From UBA3537 sp038106885 (lineage in GTDB: Bacteria > Bacteroidota > Bacteroidia > Flavobacteriales > Flavobacteriaceae): 20,072 nt of DNA. Shown here one piece after another: positions 7,299 to 15,096 of the stretch. The DNA is taken from assembly GCA_038106885.1 (NCBI GenBank), contig JAYNFX010000029.1:1-20072 (forward strand), written 5' to 3'. The stretch's first letter is position 1; each line of letters begins with the position of its first letter. A program made the translations under genes and the position numbers. The notes under the pieces are model-generated. The model searched no databases. It worked only from the letters and a program-made list of their open reading frames with translations, and was not told where the DNA came from.

Positions 7299-7345
7299 TT
7301 TATGTTTTTAAACATCACTAAATCTCAAATTAAAATTTTTTATCA

Positions 7346-7819
7346 ATGAGTAATGTGTCATATTATACAGCAGAGGGGTTAAAAAAACTTCGCGATGAAT
7401 TACAACAACTTAAGGATGTAGAACGTGTTAAGGCTTCTAAGGCCATTGCTGAGGCTCGAGATAAAGGAGATTTAAGTGAAAACGCTGAATACGATGCCGC
7501 CAAGGAAGCTCAAGGGATGCTTGAAATGCGTATTTCAAAACTTGAAGACACATTAGCTGGGGCCAGATTGATTGACGAATCACAGTTAGATACATCAAAA
7601 GTATTAGTATTGTCAAAAGTTAAAATTAAAAATCAAGCAAATGGCATGGAATTATCTTATTTGTTAGTGGCTGACGGTGAGGCAGATTTAGCTGCGGGGA
7701 AAATATCTGTCAATTCTCCAATCGGTAAAGGTCTTTTAGGAAAATCAGTGGGTGATGTAGCAGAAATTAATATTCCCAATGGTGTGATTAAGTTTGAGAT
7801 TTTAGAAATATCCCGATAG
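7346..7819 (+). CDS. greA: Transcription elongation factor GreA
   Basis: Enters the RNA polymerase secondary channel and stimulates cleavage of backtracked RNA, rescuing stalled complexes. The 157-aa length is standard. The N-terminal coiled coil (about 8-75) carries the tip motif GDLSENAEYDAAKEAQ (41-56). Its acidic residues D42 and E45 correspond to the pair that positions the catalytic magnesium in GreA. The C-terminal FKBP-like domain shows NSPIGKGLLGKSVGDVAEI and ends with the short strand FEILEI. It lies 9 bases ahead of the HIT gene and forms a two-gene operon with it. The leader holds a perfect hairpin that may regulate it. Confidence 0.97.
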   Translation: MSNVSYYTAEGLKKLRDELQQLKDVERVKASKAIAEARDKGDLSENAEYDAAKEAQGMLEMRISKLEDTLAGARLIDESQLDTSKVLVLSKVKIKNQANGMELSYLLVADGEADLAAGKISVNSPIGKGLLGKSVGDVAEINIPNGVIKFEILEISR

Positions 7820-7828
7820 CTATTTATT

Positions 7829-8221
7829 ATGTCATCACTTTTTTCAAAAATTATAAAAGGCCACATTCCTTGCTACAAAGTTGCCGAAACCAATGATTTT
7901 CTTGCTTTTTTAGATATTAATCCAAACGCAAAAGGACATACCTTATGCATTCCAAAAAAAGAAATAGATGAATTATTTGAGCTTGATAATAATACTTACA
8001 ATGGACTAATGAAATTTTCTAGAGAAGTTGCCATTGCACTGAAAAAAACAATTCCATGTAACCGAATTGGGATGTCAGTAATTGGACTTGAGGTGCCTCA
8101 TGTTCATGTACATTTAATTCCAATAAATAGTATGGAAGATATGCAATTTATAAAAAAACTTGATAAACAAACTCCTTCAGAATTTAGAGAAGTGGCAGAA
8201 GCAATTTCTAAAAACTTATAG
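7829..8221 (+). CDS. HIT family nucleotide hydrolase/transferase (HINT-like)
   Basis: A small cytosolic protein of 130 aa predicted to hydrolyse AMP linked to lysine or another leaving group, as HINT-type proteins do. The histidine triad is HVHVHLIP (91-98), and the upstream family features FLDINPNAKGHTLCIPK (about 28-44) are intact. The whole protein is one HIT domain with no extra module. It follows greA by 9 bases, which is a common pairing in Flavobacteriia, but a functional link is not known to me. Its TAG stop overlaps the stop of the opposing histidine kinase gene by six bases, and no terminator is visible in between. Confidence 0.95.
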   Translation: MSSLFSKIIKGHIPCYKVAETNDFLAFLDINPNAKGHTLCIPKKEIDELFELDNNTYNGLMKFSREVAIALKKTIPCNRIGMSVIGLEVPHVHVHLIPINSMEDMQFIKKLDKQTPSEFREVAEAISKNL

Positions 8222-9367
8222 CTTTTTTAGTGCAATTTGAATTGTGGTTCCTTTCCCAATTTCAGATTTTAGAACCTTAATTTTCCCTCCATGATATTGC
8301 TCAATAATTCTTTTAGTTAGAGATAACCCTAAACCCCAGCCTCTTTTTTTTGTAGTATATCCTGTTTCAAAAACAGTTTTAAAGTTATTTTTTGGTATTC
8401 CATTTCCTGTATCTGAAATTTCAATAAATGCAAATTGTTCACTTGAAAAAGCTACAATTTTTATTTTTCCTTTTCCTTTCATTGCATCTATTCCGTTTTT
8501 CACTAAATTTTCAATTGTCCATCCAAATAGCTCTTCATTCAAATCAACATTATTTTTAACTTCAGGAATTAAAATCTCATATTCAATTAAATTGCTACTT
8601 CTTGATTTTAAATAGTTAATTGATTTCTTAGTAGCGCTATTAATGTCTATTGGTTTCAGTTGAGGAATAGAACCAATTTTGCTAAATCGATCGGTAATTG
8701 TTTCTAGTCTAGATATATCATTTCTAATTTCTTTTACATAAATTGGATTAACCTTCTGCTCTTTAAGCAATTCAGTCCAACCAATCAGAGATGAAAGTGG
8801 GGTTCCAATTTGATGAGCTGTTTCTTTAGCCATAGCAGTCCATAATTTATTTTGTGAGGCTGCACGAGAACTTCTGTAAAAGAAATAAATTAAACCTAAA
8901 AACAATATCAATATTAAAACTAGAGCTAGAGGATAATATTTTAATTTGTTGAGCAATACAGAATTTCCATAGTATAGTGTTGAGAGAACTTTGTCTTTGT
9001 AAACAACCTTTAGTGGTATATTTTGTTTTTCATAAATTCTACTTAGTTTTTTTAAGTATTGCTGAGAGTTTTTCCCTTTTAAATCAATATTTTTTGATTG
9101 AAAATTTCCTTCGGAATCTTCAATTATCATTGGAGTTGTAGTGTTACTTTGAATAATTTTAAGAGGTAGATCGCTAATATTACCATCAAGGTCAAGTGTT
9201 TTACTCAACTCAATTTGTGCATTAGAGAAATTCTCCATTTTCACACGCTCTTCTTGCTTAAACTTTTGGAAAAAGCGATAAGTATTCCATAGTATCATTG
9301 AAACCATCAAAAATGATAAGGAAATTATTACCCAATTTAATACAGATTTATTTGTAAATGATTTCAA
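8216..9367 (-). CDS. Membrane sensor histidine kinase without adjacent response regulator
   Basis: A 383-aa two-component sensor kinase of the inner membrane. Membrane segments lie at about 12-28 and 146-164 and enclose a periplasmic domain of about 115 residues with no recognised fold. The dimerisation box is AHQIGTPLSSL with the phospho-accepting His at 185; the residue after it is Gln where many HisKA kinases have Glu. The ATPase domain has the N box NLVKNGIDAM (287-296), G1 DTGNG (319-323) and G2 GWGLGLS (343-349). The start is a TTG: an in-frame stop (9382-9380) lies just upstream and no ATG occurs before TM1. Neighbours give no response regulator, so its signal and partner are unknown. 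Confidence 0.93.
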   Translation of the reverse strand: MKSFTNKSVLNWVIISLSFLMVSMILWNTYRFFQKFKQEERVKMENFSNAQIELSKTLDLDGNISDLPLKIIQSNTTTPMIIEDSEGNFQSKNIDLKGKNSQQYLKKLSRIYEKQNIPLKVVYKDKVLSTLYYGNSVLLNKLKYYPLALVLILILFLGLIYFFYRSSRAASQNKLWTAMAKETAHQIGTPLSSLIGWTELLKEQKVNPIYVKEIRNDISRLETITDRFSKIGSIPQLKPIDINSATKKSINYLKSRSSNLIEYEILIPEVKNNVDLNEELFGWTIENLVKNGIDAMKGKGKIKIVAFSSEQFAFIEISDTGNGIPKNNFKTVFETGYTTKKRGWGLGLSLTKRIIEQYHGGKIKVLKSEIGKGTTIQIALKKL

Positions 9368-9453
9368 AAAACTATGAATTTAAAAATAAATATAATGTAT
9401 TTATACGGAAATTATTGTTTAAAAATTAGCTTTTAATGCCATGCCATATTTCT

Positions 9454-9461
9454 TAATTTTG
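9454..9461 (+). promoter_or_regulatory. Putative promoter -7 element of the flavin reductase operon
   Basis: TAATTTTG matches TAnnTTTG exactly. The predicted start (about 9467) would fall only a few bases before the ATGs at 9472 and 9478, giving a nearly leaderless transcript. No clear -33 element was found. Confidence 0.3.
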
Positions 9462-9471
9462 TTTTATATTT

Positions 9472-10347
9472 ATGATTATGACTTCATTTGAACCTAAAAA
9501 TTGTAGTATTCCTCAATTACAAAGACTTTTATCGAGTTCAGTGGCTCCTAGACCAATAGCTTTAGCCAGTACTATTTCTAGCGGGGGCCAACCAAATCTT
9601 TCTCCATTTAGTTTTTTTAATGTATTTAGCACTAATCCTCCAATTTTAATTTTTTCACCAGCTAGAAGAGTACGAGATAACTCAACAAAGCACACTTTAC
9701 AAAATGTAGAACAGGTAAAAGAGGTTGTTATAAATGTTGTTTCATATGATATTATTCAACAGATGTCTTTAAGTAGTACTGAATATGAAAAAAATATCAA
9801 TGAATTTAAAAAGGCAGGACTAAAAATGCTCAAATCTGATATAGTAAAACCTTTTCGAGTAGCTGAATCTCCAGTCCAAATGGAATGTAAAGTAAATGAT
9901 ATAATTCCTCTTGGCACACAAAATGGAGCTGGGAATTTAGTGATTTGCCAAGTGTTAAAGATACACATTTGTGACCGGGTGCTTGATGATAGTAATGAAA
10001 TTGACCAAGAAAAATTAGATTTGGTTGCACGTGGAGGAGGAAGTTATTATATTCGAGCCAGAGAAGGATTTTTAGAAATTCCCAAGCCTTTGAGGTCAAA
10101 GGGTATTGGCGTTGATATGTTACCCGGTCACATTCAAAATAGTTCTATACTTACAGGTAATGATTTAGGAATTTTAGGGAACGTTGAAGAAATACCTTCT
10201 TCAAAAATTGTTGCTGAGTTTTGGGCTAAATCAGAACAAAAAGAGTTAAAAAATATATTAAAAACAACTGACGATAAGCATTTAAAAGCCAAAGAATTCA
10301 TACAAAATAAAGATGTATTTAAAGCTTGGTGTGTATTGTTGAAATAA
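9472..10347 (+). CDS. Flavin reductase-like, FMN-binding split-barrel protein
   Basis: A 291-aa member of the flavin reductase/DIM6-NTAB group of FMN-binding split barrels. These proteins bind FMN and usually pass electrons from NAD(P)H to flavin or to a partner oxygenase. The FMN-binding region is SSVAPRPIALASTIS (22-36), NLSPFSFFNVFS (42-53) and PPILIFSPARRVRDNSTKHT (56-75). A C-terminal extension beyond about residue 200 is typical of the long flavobacterial form, whose substrate is unknown. Two starts are possible: ATG at 9472 or at 9478. It leads a four-gene set with DUF3127 and two PPK2 genes, though a shared function is not evident. Confidence 0.88.
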   Translation: MIMTSFEPKNCSIPQLQRLLSSSVAPRPIALASTISSGGQPNLSPFSFFNVFSTNPPILIFSPARRVRDNSTKHTLQNVEQVKEVVINVVSYDIIQQMSLSSTEYEKNINEFKKAGLKMLKSDIVKPFRVAESPVQMECKVNDIIPLGTQNGAGNLVICQVLKIHICDRVLDDSNEIDQEKLDLVARGGGSYYIRAREGFLEIPKPLRSKGIGVDMLPGHIQNSSILTGNDLGILGNVEEIPSSKIVAEFWAKSEQKELKNILKTTDDKHLKAKEFIQNKDVFKAWCVLLK

Positions 10348-10358
10348 TCATATAAATT

Positions 10359-10730
10359 ATGGAAATACAGGGAAAAATTAAACTGATAGGAGAAACACAA
10401 AGTGTGGGGTCAAATGGATTCAGAAAGCGTGAATTAGTAGTTACAACTGAAGAACAATATCCTCAACATTTATCTATTGATTTTGTTCAAGACAAAACAG
10501 ATTTGCTTAATAATTTCCAAATTGGTCAGCCAGTTAAAGTTGGAATTAATCTTAGAGGGCGTGAGTGGACTAGTCCACAAGGTGAAACTAAACACTTTAA
10601 TTCGATTCAAGGTTGGAGGATAGATAGCTTACAGCAAAACAACTCATCTGCTGCGCCTGTACCCCCAATGGAGACTTTTGAGCAAGCTGTTGATTTAAAA
10701 TCAGACGAACCAGACGATTTACCTTTTTAA
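10359..10730 (+). CDS. DUF3127 protein, small OB-fold-like with SSB-like acidic tip
   Basis: A 123-aa protein of the Bacteroidota family DUF3127. The N-terminal 90 residues are compact and strand-rich: MEIQGKIKLIGETQSVG, FRKRELVVTTEEQYPQHLSI, GQPVKVGINLRGREW, FNSIQGWRID. They resemble an OB fold of single-stranded DNA-binding proteins. Next is a low-complexity linker (about 91-113, QQNNSSAAPVPP). The last residues are DEPDDLPF, very like the acidic C-terminal peptide of SSB (DDDIPF) that recruits repair and replication proteins. Nucleic-acid binding is therefore a reasonable inference but not established. It sits 11 bases after the flavin reductase gene and 17 before the first PPK2. Confidence 0.85.
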   Translation: MEIQGKIKLIGETQSVGSNGFRKRELVVTTEEQYPQHLSIDFVQDKTDLLNNFQIGQPVKVGINLRGREWTSPQGETKHFNSIQGWRIDSLQQNNSSAAPVPPMETFEQAVDLKSDEPDDLPF

Positions 10731-10747
10731 GTTATATATTCAGCAAC

Positions 10748-11602
10748 ATGGCTTATTTAAAATATTCTGATTTTAAAAATTTTACAGGGAGTAAAGAATT
10801 TAAGAACATCCTTAAATCAAAACTAGATGTAAAAAAATATCAAAAAATTTTAAAAAGTCATGAATACCAGACTGAGCTATTAAAACTCCAGACTGAACTT
10901 GTTGATCTTCAACAATGGGTAGCTAAGCACAAGAAACGTGTATGCATTATATTTGAAGGTAGAGATGCGGCTGGTAAAGGCGGTGCAATACGCAGATTTA
11001 CTGAGCACATGAATCCACGTTCAATGCGAGTTGTAGCTCTCACAAAACCAACCGAATCTGAAAAAGGGCAGTGGTATTTCAGAAGATATATTAAAGAATT
11101 GCCTGAGCCTGGTGAGATTGTTTTTTTTGATCGAAGTTGGTACAATAGAGCAGTCGTTGAGCCTGTTATGGGATTTTGCACAGAAAGTCAATATAATAAA
11201 TATATGGTTCAAGTTCCAGAGTTTGAGCACATGTTGTATGAAGATGGAGTTGTTATTATAAAGTTTTGGTTTTCTATTTCCAAAGAAGAACAATTAAAAC
11301 GATTTAATTCAAGACTAGCCAATCCATTAAAACAATGGAAATTTAGCCCTGTTGATAAAGAAGGTCAAAAACGATGGAATTTATATACAACCTACAAGGA
11401 ACAGATGTTTAGTAAAACACACACCTCTTTTAGCCCTTGGATAATAATAAAAACCAATAATAAAAAAGAGGCAAGATTGGAAAGCATCAGATATGTACTG
11501 TCTCAATTTGAATACTCTCAGAAAGATCGTTCAAAAAATGCTTTTCTTCCTGATCCTAATGTTGCACAGCGTTATCACCGTTTAATTAACCAAATTGATT
11601 AA
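10748..11602 (+). CDS. ppk2: Polyphosphate kinase 2 family protein (first of tandem pair)
   Basis: Transfers phosphate between polyphosphate and nucleotides, typically making ADP or ATP from polyphosphate. The 284-aa, one-domain protein has Walker A GRDAAGKGGAIRR (71-83) and Walker B FFDRSWYNRAVVEPV (126-140). The lid segment is rich in Arg and Lys, and the family's KFWFSISKEEQ region is about 251-264 bases before the WKFSPVD motif. The N-terminal helix bundle (about 1-60) is Lys-rich. It is followed after 2 bases by a second PPK2 gene that shares all motifs, so this is an old duplication. Which nucleotide it prefers cannot be read from these motifs. Confidence 0.95.
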   Translation: MAYLKYSDFKNFTGSKEFKNILKSKLDVKKYQKILKSHEYQTELLKLQTELVDLQQWVAKHKKRVCIIFEGRDAAGKGGAIRRFTEHMNPRSMRVVALTKPTESEKGQWYFRRYIKELPEPGEIVFFDRSWYNRAVVEPVMGFCTESQYNKYMVQVPEFEHMLYEDGVVIIKFWFSISKEEQLKRFNSRLANPLKQWKFSPVDKEGQKRWNLYTTYKEQMFSKTHTSFSPWIIIKTNNKKEARLESIRYVLSQFEYSQKDRSKNAFLPDPNVAQRYHRLINQID

Positions 11603-11604
11603 AC

Positions 11605-12384
11605 ATGGATGAATTGAATTCTAAGGATATAAAAAAACTAAATTCAAAGCGCGGATTAAAGCTTTTTCTAGGTGAAGACGATATGACTATTAGTAAGGCT
11701 CTACGCATATTAAACTATGAATCAAAGTTAAAAAAGCTGCAAGAGGAACTCATCAAAATGCAGCAGTGGGTTGAAAGTGAAGGCGAAAAATTAGTTGTTA
11801 TTTTTGAGGGACGTGATGCTGCAGGTAAAGGTGGTGCAATACGCAGATTAACTCAAAATTTGAATCCACGGGAATTTAACGTTGTTGCCTTGCCTAAACC
11901 AACTCTAGAAGAGAAACAACAATGGTATTTTCAGCGATACGTTAAAAATCTACCAAGAAGTGGACAAATTACTTTTTTTGATAGGAGTTGGTATAATCGT
12001 GCTGTTGTAGAACCAGTAAATAAATTTTGTAGTCAATCGGAATACTCAGTTTTTATCAACCAGGTTAATGATTTTGAAAAGATGCTTGTTGATTCTGGAA
12101 TTCGTTTAGTTAAATTTTATTTTTCAATTTCAAAAGATGAGCAAGCAAGAAGGTTTAAAGATATTAAAGCCAGCCCAGTAAAAAAATGGAAGTTTAGTGC
12201 TGTAGATAAAGCTGCACTAAGCTTATGGGATGATTATACAAATTATAAAAAGAAAATGTTTGATAAAACTGATACTGAATTTGCTCCTTGGATTGTTGTG
12301 AAGGCAAATCGAAAAATGAGGGCAAGAGTTGAGGTTATTCAAAAACTTTTAGAAATAGTTCCCTACAAGAGAAACAAGGTTTAA
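11605..12384 (+). CDS. ppk2: Polyphosphate kinase 2 family protein (second of tandem pair)
   Basis: The second PPK2 paralogue, 259 aa. Walker A is GRDAAGKGGAIRR (69-81) and Walker B is FFDRSWYNRAVVEPV (124-138). WKFSAVD and the tail APWIVVKANRKMRARVEVI are conserved as in the first copy. By eye, over half of the residues in the catalytic core match the upstream copy, while the first 35 residues differ. The second copy also lacks the C-terminal 15-20 residues of the first. No catalytic residue is lost, so both should be active. Different nucleotide preference or heteromer formation is possible. Its TAA stop overlaps the truB stop on the other strand by four bases. Confidence 0.95.
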   Translation: MDELNSKDIKKLNSKRGLKLFLGEDDMTISKALRILNYESKLKKLQEELIKMQQWVESEGEKLVVIFEGRDAAGKGGAIRRLTQNLNPREFNVVALPKPTLEEKQQWYFQRYVKNLPRSGQITFFDRSWYNRAVVEPVNKFCSQSEYSVFINQVNDFEKMLVDSGIRLVKFYFSISKDEQARRFKDIKASPVKKWKFSAVDKAALSLWDDYTNYKKKMFDKTDTEFAPWIVVKANRKMRARVEVIQKLLEIVPYKRNKV

Positions 12385-13082
12385 TCTACTTCTAGGGTGT
12401 CAATAAATTCTTCAATTTTTAGGGCATTATCAACTGAAAAGGTGCCAATTTTTGTACGTCTTAATGATAAAAGGTGAGCACCCGAATTTAGAGCTTTTCC
12501 AAAATCATTTACTAATGACCTTATATAGGTTCCTTTACTACAATGAATTTCAAAATCTACATCTTGATTTTTAAAGCCAGTTATATTAAAAGATTGAATA
12601 TGAACTTTTCTTGCTTTTATTTCTACTTTTTCTCCTTTTCTAGCATATTCATAAAGACGTTTTCCGTTTTTTTTTATTGCAGAGTATATTGGAGGATATT
12701 GTTCTATTTCTCCTAAAAATTTTTTACTTGTTGTATGTAAAATATTTTCATTAATATGATCTGTAGGGAATTGTTTATTTATTTCAGTTTCGAGATCAAA
12801 AGAAGGAGTTGTGCTACCTAATTTTAATGTTCCAGTATAAACTTTTTTTTGAGCTTGAAATCTTTCAATTTCTTTTGTCATTTTTCCAGTACAAATCAAT
12901 AAAAGTCCTGTTGCAAGTGGGTCAAGAGTTCCAGCATGACCAACCTTAATCTTTTTTAACTTAAAGCTTTTTTTGATATGCCATCTTAGTTTATTAACAA
13001 CTTGAAAAGAGCTCCACTCAATAGGTTTGTCAATCAATAATAGTTGACCTTTTTTGAAATCATCTAATGTGTTTTTCATCAT
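12381..13082 (-). CDS. truB: tRNA pseudouridine(55) synthase
   Basis: Isomerises U55 in the T loop of elongator tRNAs to pseudouridine. The catalytic block is KVGHAGTLDPLATGLLLICTG (46-66), with the nucleophile Asp at about 54. YPPIYSAIKKNGKRLYEYAR and the RNA-contact segment CSKGTYIRSLVNDFGKAL follow, as in the family. The frame stays open to 13124, but the ATG at 13082 (or the next one at 13079) gives the usual start before GQLLLIDKP. Both overlap the uppP stop (ATGATG), so translation is coupled. The 233-aa product lacks the PUA domain of longer TruB proteins, as is normal in Bacteroidota. It is the last gene of the ftsX operon. Confidence 0.96.
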   Translation of the reverse strand: MMKNTLDDFKKGQLLLIDKPIEWSSFQVVNKLRWHIKKSFKLKKIKVGHAGTLDPLATGLLLICTGKMTKEIERFQAQKKVYTGTLKLGSTTPSFDLETEINKQFPTDHINENILHTTSKKFLGEIEQYPPIYSAIKKNGKRLYEYARKGEKVEIKARKVHIQSFNITGFKNQDVDFEIHCSKGTYIRSLVNDFGKALNSGAHLLSLRRTKIGTFSVDNALKIEEFIDTLEVD

Positions 13083-13870
13083 ATTAAGCAATATACAACA
13101 GTAAAAAAACCAACTACTGCACAATAAAATGCGAAATACTTTAATTTACTATTTTTAACTAAACGAATCATCCAAGTACATGCCAATAATCCAGAAATAA
13201 AAGCAGCTAAAAAACCTGTCATTAGCACTGTAAATTGATTGTGGTCATAGGCTAGTTCTCCGCCCAAAATATCTTTAATTATTTTCCCAAAAATCAGTGG
13301 GATGACCATTAAAAATGAGAATCTTGCTGCTTTTGTCTTATCAATTCCTAGTAAAACTGCTGTTGAAATTGTAGCTCCTGATCTAGAGATACCTGGTAAA
13401 ATGGCAATAGCTTGGGAAATACCTATTATTAATGCACTATGAGCTTTTATTTTTTTATTATTATTTGTTTTAATATCAGCTAGAATTAATAATAAAGCTG
13501 TTAGAATTAACATTGCTCCAACTAAAAGTAAATTATTTGAAAATAAGGATTCTAAAAAATCTTCAAAAAATATACCTACAGCCACAGCTGGAATCATAGA
13601 AATAATAATTTTAATGGTAAACTGTGTATTAGAGTTACAATTAAGTTTGATTAAATCCAGGAAAATATCTTTAATATCTTTTCTAAAAATTACAATTGTA
13701 CTTAAAGCAGTTGCAAAATGTAGCACTACTGTAAATATCATACTTTCCTTAGGAACCAATTTATCACCCAAAACTATTTTTCCAAGTTCAAGGTGACCAC
13801 TAGATGAAACAGGTAAAAATTCTGTCAAACCTTGTATGACTCCTAAGACGAGGCTGTCAAAATAATCCAT
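13079..13870 (-). CDS. uppP: Undecaprenyl-diphosphatase UppP/BacA
   Basis: An integral membrane phosphatase that converts undecaprenyl diphosphate to the monophosphate, recycling the lipid carrier used for peptidoglycan and O-antigen. Overproduction of this family gives bacitracin resistance. The 263-aa protein starts MDYFDSLVLGVIQGLTEFLP; E17 and the VSSSGH motif (21-26) belong to the first active-site loop. The second loop is LPGISRSGATIS (158-169) with the essential Arg at 163. The many hydrophobic segments match the usual inverted-repeat topology. Its ATG follows directly on the DUF3098 stop, and its TGA overlaps the truB ATG, so the three genes form one unit. Confidence 0.97.
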   Translation of the reverse strand: MDYFDSLVLGVIQGLTEFLPVSSSGHLELGKIVLGDKLVPKESMIFTVVLHFATALSTIVIFRKDIKDIFLDLIKLNCNSNTQFTIKIIISMIPAVAVGIFFEDFLESLFSNNLLLVGAMLILTALLLILADIKTNNNKKIKAHSALIIGISQAIAILPGISRSGATISTAVLLGIDKTKAARFSFLMVIPLIFGKIIKDILGGELAYDHNQFTVLMTGFLAAFISGLLACTWMIRLVKNSKLKYFAFYCAVVGFFTVVYCLI

Positions 13871-14122
13871 TTACTTGTTATTTTTAAGAAGAATAGCATA
13901 GATTTCAATACCAAAACCTAATAAAACAAGCGTTGGTGCTATTCTGATTCTGCGAACTGAAAAGATAGAGTCATTATATATTTTTGGGTCATTAGACCCT
14001 CCGCCAGACATTAAAATAAACCCTAACCCAATAATAAATAAACCTATAAACATCCATAGGTAATTTTTTCTTTCAAAAATAAAAGTCCTTTTTGATTCTT
14101 CTTTTCGTTTTTTCTCCCCCAT
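13871..14122 (-). CDS. DUF3098 small membrane protein
   Basis: An 83-aa protein of the Bacteroidota-specific DUF3098 family; no biochemical role is known to me. It has a charged, Lys/Arg-rich cytoplasmic start (about 1-20). A first membrane segment (about 23-40) ends in a glycine-rich turn (MSGGGSNDP). A periplasmic loop with IYNDSIFSVRRIRIAP follows, then a second membrane segment (about 62-78) and a short KNNK tail. It sits between ftsX (21-base gap) and uppP (no gap). This fixed neighbourhood suggests a role in envelope growth or division, perhaps as a partner of FtsX or UppP, but that is inference from position only. Confidence 0.9.
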   Translation of the reverse strand: MGEKKRKEESKRTFIFERKNYLWMFIGLFIIGLGFILMSGGGSNDPKIYNDSIFSVRRIRIAPTLVLLGFGIEIYAILLKNNK

Positions 14123-14143
14123 ATTTAATGATTTATTTGGATT

Positions 14144-15019
14144 TTAGTAAAGACGGTCAGTTTTTAAATTTAAAAAGCGTTGAGTTGCAACAAAAGTACT
14201 GATCCATGTAATCAAAATACCAACAAACAAAATGCCTGAGAATAAGATTCCAAGTGTAAATGGGTTATTGATTAGTTGAAGTTCTGGAAAATAAGAGTTT
14301 ATATAATAAATTATGAAAACAATTCCGCAAATTGCAAGTATTGATCCAATAATCCCCAGTTTAATATTATTTATTATGAAGGGTTTTCTAATAAACTTTT
14401 TTGTAGCTCCCACCATTTGCATTGTTTTTATCGAGAATCTTTTTGAGTAAATGGCGAGCCTGATGGAACTATTAATTAATAATATGGCAATCAGAGTGAA
14501 AACTCCACAAATTATCAAAGCCCAGAGACTTAATTTTTTAACATTTGAATTCATTAATTCAACAAGATCTTTATCGTATTTTACATCTTCAACAAATTTT
14601 TTATCTAAAGCCTTTTGTGAAATACTGTCAAGTCTCTTCGTAGTAACATATTTAGAAAGTAAGTTAATTTCAATTGAATTTTTTAGTGGATTATATCCTA
14701 TTTCGTCGAGAAAATCTTCACCATATTCAATTTTCATAAAATCAGCTGCATATTCTTTAGAAACAAACCTTGTTTCTTTTATGTAGCTCGCAAGAGATAA
14801 ACTATTTTTAAGCTGGTTGATTTCAATTGGTTTAGTAGAATCCTCAAGGTAAATTGTTAGTGTTACTTTCTCTTTAAACTTATCAGAAATAAATTTTGTA
14901 TTAATAACAAGAACACCCAATATTCCTAACAAAAACAAAACTAATGTGATACTTAAAACAACAGAAAAATAGGATGAGATAAGACGACGTCTTTGGTCTT
15001 TTTCAAATGATGTACTCAT
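14144..15019 (-). CDS. ftsX: Cell division protein FtsX
   Basis: The permease-like partner of the FtsE ATPase; FtsEX activates peptidoglycan hydrolases at the division site. I start it at the ATG at 15019 (MSTSFEKDQRRRL) rather than the ATG at 15079, whose extra 20 residues (YILFEEVLYFYKSKIYY) are not FtsX-like. The 291-aa protein has TM1 at about 20-40 and an extracytoplasmic domain (about 41-160), including VTLTIYLED and ETRFVSKEYAADFM. TM2 to TM4 lie near 164-187, 220-243 and 256-280. The coupling segment SIKTMQMVGATKKFIRKPFI is present. No ftsE is adjacent, which is usual in this group. It leads the operon with DUF3098, uppP and truB. Confidence 0.95.
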   Translation of the reverse strand: MSTSFEKDQRRRLISSYFSVVLSITLVLFLLGILGVLVINTKFISDKFKEKVTLTIYLEDSTKPIEINQLKNSLSLASYIKETRFVSKEYAADFMKIEYGEDFLDEIGYNPLKNSIEINLLSKYVTTKRLDSISQKALDKKFVEDVKYDKDLVELMNSNVKKLSLWALIICGVFTLIAILLINSSIRLAIYSKRFSIKTMQMVGATKKFIRKPFIINNIKLGIIGSILAICGIVFIIYYINSYFPELQLINNPFTLGILFSGILFVGILITWISTFVATQRFLNLKTDRLY

Positions 15020-15068
15020 ATAATAAATCTTGCTTTTGTAAAAATATAAAACTTCCTCAAATAAAATG

Positions 15069-15076
15069 TAAATTTG
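15069..15076 (+). promoter_or_regulatory. Putative leuS promoter -7 element
   Basis: TAAATTTG is an exact match to TAnnTTTG, 20 bases before the leuS ATG. Transcription would start near 15082, giving a leader of about 15 bases. This is too short for a T-box or other leader control. No -33 match was found at the usual distance. Confidence 0.4.
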
Positions 15077-15096
15077 CATTTAATAAAGTTTAGATT

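Noticed and set aside
9513..10400. Several minus-strand open frames opposite the flavin reductase and DUF3127 genes
   Set aside because: They overlap well-supported genes and have low-complexity sequence with no motif.
10909..11293. Minus-strand open frames opposite the first PPK2 gene
   Set aside because: Antisense to the catalytic core of a conserved enzyme, with no start signal or domain.
13083..13124. Fourteen-residue N-terminal extension of TruB
   Set aside because: It lies inside the uppP coding region and reads a Cys/Phe-rich string unlike TruB; the ATGs at 13082 and 13079 fit better.
15020..15079. Twenty-residue N-terminal extension of FtsX from the ATG at 15079
   Set aside because: The extension is not FtsX-like and runs into the likely leuS promoter; the ATG at 15019 gives the family's usual start.
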